Positions 63,201 to 64,000 of a stretch of 64,000 nucleotides of DNA are shown piece by piece. Source of the stretch: Pedobacter panaciterrae (lineage in GTDB: Bacteria > Bacteroidota > Bacteroidia > Sphingobacteriales > Sphingobacteriaceae); contig NZ_LGEL01000001.1 in the NCBI RefSeq assembly GCF_001636695.1, positions 33,933-97,932 of the forward strand. Direction: 5' to 3'. The position numbers were made by a program, and so were the translations under genes. Every line of letters starts with the position of its first letter. The stretch's first letter is position 1. The notes under the pieces were generated by a model that was not told the DNA's origin, ran no database searches, and saw nothing but the letters and a program-made list of their open reading frames with translations.

Positions 63201-63394
63201 TTTTGGGCTGATGACCAAAATGGCAAACATAATAATAGAATGGATAACATGGTGCATCCAAAGGACCAAAATGAGTTTGGTTTGGACACAGTACTTCTTA
63301 AAGCCGAATCCCAATGCATAGGATTGACTTTCTCAAAATTTTGCATAACTTTGAAATAGGTATTTTGAATTGATAGAAACAGGTGCAACGCCAA
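60206..63394 (-). CDS. SusC/RagA-family TonB-dependent outer-membrane transporter
   Basis: This is a TonB-dependent transporter that moves oligosaccharides across the outer membrane with the SusD partner. After a signal region (CTMLSILLLCLPFWSSAQ) come a carboxypeptidase-regulatory-like domain (ATLSGIVIDAKTKESLVGAS), a TonB box-like VVVGYGTQ, the plug (NVPGVFTNQTKGRPGADAAT and RIRGSGTLNNNNPLVLVDGI) and a 22-strand barrel. There is no STN domain, so no ECF sigma/anti-sigma signalling through this receptor is expected. Of the possible starts, the ATG at 63346 (MQNFEKV) or 63316 (MHWDSAL) is more likely than that at 63394. An antisense RNA is predicted across the 5' end. Confidence 0.95.
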   Translation of the reverse strand: MALHLFLSIQNTYFKVMQNFEKVNPMHWDSALRSTVSKPNSFWSFGCTMLSILLLCLPFWSSAQNPTEPTINATLSGIVIDAKTKESLVGASVKIQGTTNGSSTDREGKFRLITGQKYPFTLLVNFIGYKEATVVVNQNQLTIELEEDNNTLDDIVVVGYGTQKKINLTGSLATVDSKTLANRPITNATQALQNVPGVFTNQTKGRPGADAATIRIRGSGTLNNNNPLVLVDGIEFPLGDVNPNDIESITVLKDAASAAIYGNRAANGVILVKTKTGKKGSFSIDYNFYAGSQKATQFPDVVTNTVDYMTGKNRALANEGKPAESSEALINEFRNGTDPFIYPNTNWFDVMFRNAPIQEHNVRISGGTEKIAFSISMGYLDQDGILIGSSGKRYSLNVNVSSDVTQKLKVGASLSANFWNSRESAYSADDGNGEGGLMGLIYRGLPFQTPYAQDGTYADQWIRVPGHNFFRNTVALANEGFNKNNQYRTLANVFLEYQLPFNIKYKTTLGANLLYGINKYSYPSINLTNPKTGAVTPIGNTPARGIKQISQNNINITNFHTLNWEGNVDKHHFGVLGGFSLERFDDGNFSAYNEGYLGNDLTELNAGSTSPQVTGTSGASRLQSYFGRFNYNYNEKYLFEANFRYDGSSRFAAGKRWGFFPSFSAGWRMSEEDFIKNLNVFSNLKLRASYGKLGNQNVSLFSYVDAIALGQNYNFNGTIVSGTAITQLSDPAITWETTTMSDIGLEGSFFGNKLTFEIDLFDKQTSKILRQISVPGQVGNLAGPVKNIGAVNNRGLEITLGFKDSVKDFRYNVETNLTYVKNKVTNLNGQKYYGSNTIIQEGSAIDSFFGLQAEGIFQSVDEIKAHAFQNAGTVPGDLKYKDIDGNGVIDNNDRVAIGNSIPKFVYGFSGGFGYKRWDLSFIFQGLQDVDTYLTGNLAQPFKNGACVTNNWLTDSWTPTNTSASLPRLTTSNGYPQNFQTSSFWIRDASYLRLKNVQVSYSFPSKWVNKAGIDVLKIFVNAQNYLTFSKFKFSDPERNLTRADLIEYPNAKIISAGINVTFK
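63324..63353 (+). promoter_or_regulatory. Promoter of the predicted antisense RNA
   Basis: TTG (63324-63326), a 19-nt spacer and TAACTTTG (63346-63353) match the Bacteroidota promoter exactly, on the strand opposite to susC and inside its 5' end. Predicted start is near 63359. Confidence 0.55.
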
Positions 63395-63457
63395 TTGAAT
63401 TCCTGTTTCATTAACTAGCCTAAGGAAAATGCATATTTGTATTTTCCTTTTTTTTTT
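63359..63457 (+). ncRNA. Predicted antisense small RNA opposite the susC 5' end
   Basis: The unit runs from a complete + strand promoter to a strong terminator, about 99 nt, with no ORF. It contains a hairpin with arms GAAACAGG (63376-63383) and CCTGTTTC (63402-63409), then the terminator stem AAGGAAAAT (63422-63430) with ATTTTCCTT (63441-63449) and ten Ts. It is complementary to the leader or first codons of susC, depending on the true start. Cis-antisense RNAs of this placement regulate PULs in Bacteroides (for example DonS). The RNA itself is inferred; the signals are seen. Confidence 0.5.
63422..63457 (+). terminator. Terminator of the predicted antisense RNA
   Basis: A perfect 9-bp stem (63422-63430 and 63441-63449) with a 10-nt loop is followed by a run of ten Ts (63448-63457). 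It points away from susC, so it cannot end the susC operon. Confidence 0.7.
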
Positions 63458-63768
63458 GCCAATTCTATATTTAAAAAAGGCAGAAATATTCTATGTTAAC
63501 AACAACATCTTCGATTCAAAAATAAAAAAGCCGCTCTGTGATCCAGAAAAAATCGAGTAAATAGTTGTTTCATAATGATTAAATTTTGGGAAAATATAAT
63601 TCTATTTTAAATAGACTACAAGTTTACTAGACTTTTTATTTATTTAATTCGTAACACCAATCATATGAAAAAATTAGTTCTACAGATGCATGTATTTTGT
63701 GATGAATATGCTGGACTTGAAATATGGCAAATGTATTGATTCAGGCGGGGCTAATAGACGAAATCACA
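63458..63768. other. 311-nt AT-rich region upstream of susC
   Basis: It should hold the susC promoter. The best minus-strand -7 boxes are TATTTTTG (63524-63517) and TACATTTG (63735-63728); neither has a -33 element at the right spacing, so the promoter is probably activator-dependent. A 24-codon + strand ORF at 63665-63739 is noted separately. Confidence 0.4.
63665..63739 (+). CDS. Possible 24-residue peptide
   Basis: A short ORF starts MKKLVLQMHVFC and ends GLEIWQMY, and is followed 30 nt later by a + strand terminator. The Lys-rich start resembles a real N-terminus, but no promoter with both elements was found. It may be a small gene, part of an RNA, or chance. Confidence 0.22.
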   Translation: MKKLVLQMHVFCDEYAGLEIWQMY

Positions 63769-63808
63769 AAAGGGCTACAGAATAATCTATAGCCCTTTAA
63801 TAATTTTT
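63769..63808 (+). terminator. + strand terminator
   Basis: AAAGGGCTA (63769-63777) pairs perfectly with TAGCCCTTT (63790-63798), followed by AATAATTTTT. No known + strand gene precedes it. Confidence 0.55.
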
Positions 63809-63811
63809 CTG

Positions 63812-63846
63812 AAAAATTTTAACACTATACTCACACAGTGTTAAAA
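63812..63846 (-). terminator. Terminator of tRNA-Arg
   Basis: TTTTAACACT (63817-63826) pairs with AGTGTTAAAA (63837-63846). On the minus strand the stem follows the tRNA by 3 nt and ends in a T run. Confidence 0.75.
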
Positions 63847-63849
63847 AAG

Positions 63850-63921
63850 TGTCCTCGAAGGGATTCGAACCCCCATCATCAGAACCGGAATCTGACATTC
63901 TATCCATTGAACTACGAAGAC
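63850..63921 (-). tRNA. tRNA-Arg (anticodon CCG)
   Basis: Read on the minus strand it folds as a complete cloverleaf. The acceptor stem GTCTTCG pairs with CGAGGAC (one G-T pair), the anticodon stem TCAGA/TCTGA encloses the loop TTCCGGT with anticodon CCG, and the T arm is GGGGTTCGAATCCCT. The discriminator is A; CCA is not encoded. It reads CGG codons. The mature 5' end is at 63921. Confidence 0.95.
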
Positions 63922-63929
63922 GAAGTCCG

Positions 63930-63937
63930 CAAATATA
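63930..63937 (-). promoter_or_regulatory. -7 box of tRNA-Arg
   Basis: TATATTTG on the minus strand lies 8 nt before the mature 5' end. It implies a very short precursor leader. Confidence 0.45.
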
Positions 63938-63981
63938 TAAAATTGATTGAATACATTAATGTCTGTTTTGGACATTAACAC

Positions 63982-64000
63982 CTGTCTCTTATACACATCT
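63982..64000. other. Tn5/Nextera mosaic-end adapter (not genomic)
   Basis: The last 19 bases, CTGTCTCTTATACACATCT, equal the Tn5 mosaic-end sequence used in Nextera libraries. It marks untrimmed adapter at a contig end. Bases close to it should be treated with care. Confidence 0.95.

Noticed and set aside
63850-63921. tRNA-Arg as an integration site of a mobile element
   Set aside because: No integrase, no second copy of the tRNA 3' end and no phage genes were seen in the window; the other side is cut off by the contig end.

Overview
The window is about 64 kb of an AT-rich genome from the Bacteroidota, most like a Sphingobacteriaceae member such as Pedobacter (genus inferred, family fairly secure). 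The evidence is a SusC/SusD pair, many lipoproteins and outer-membrane proteins, DUF2911/DUF1684/DUF1080/DUF5362/PIG-L/ORF6N families, almost no Shine-Dalgarno sequences, and repeated use of the Bacteroidota -7 box TAnnTTTG with an upstream TTTG or TTG. The last 19 bases are the Tn5/Nextera mosaic-end sequence, so the right edge is a contig end carrying adapter, not genome.

Layout. 1-1.3 kb: the start of a carboxypeptidase-regulatory-like outer-membrane protein and a Gly-rich secreted protein. 1.5-3.8 kb: cydAB cytochrome bd oxidase. 4-8.4 kb: a lipoprotein, an M1 aminopeptidase and a DUF2911 protein. 8.5-13.8 kb: a four-gene unit (PIG-L deacetylase, a 48-residue membrane protein, an SSS symporter, a sialidase-like protein) for amino or sialic sugars. 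14-15.7 kb: a TetR-DoxX-WHy unit. 15.8-17.8 kb: a DinB-like/AlkB pair divergent from a 28-codon ORF and a TPR protein. 19.3-25.1 kb: an MHS-type transporter and a translesion cassette (DinB polymerase plus a DnaE-type polymerase). 25.7-29.7 kb: tesA-like esterase divergent from a ybbA-ybbP-like ABC system. 30-37.9 kb: housekeeping and envelope genes. 38.2-45.8 kb: a five-gene two-component plus heavy-metal-type RND efflux unit. 45.8-55.4 kb: GH29 fucosidase, YchF, MgtE, an MFS/HxlR pair and an EEP hydrolase. 55.6-63.4 kb: a small polysaccharide-utilisation locus (SusC, SusD, sulfatase, then a sialate O-acetylesterase). 63.9 kb: tRNA-Arg(CCG).

The most interesting structure lies outside the proteins. 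Opposite the 5' end of susC there is a complete predicted + strand transcription unit (TTG-N19-TAACTTTG promoter, a hairpin, then a terminator with ten Ts), giving an antisense RNA of about 100 nt. Ahead of the RND pump genes there are four TTTAAT boxes at exactly 11-bp spacing, placed against a -7 box that lacks a -33 element; this is the expected site for the adjacent OmpR-type regulator. The dinB-dnaE promoter is overlapped by repeated TWAGCTAA boxes, a candidate damage-response operator. Three long inverted repeats share the arm CGTCATCTCGACGATAGGAG and form a dispersed palindromic element. Two more sets of 11-bp tandem repeats surround the ORF6N gene.

All functions are read from sequence motifs and family knowledge; no database search was run.
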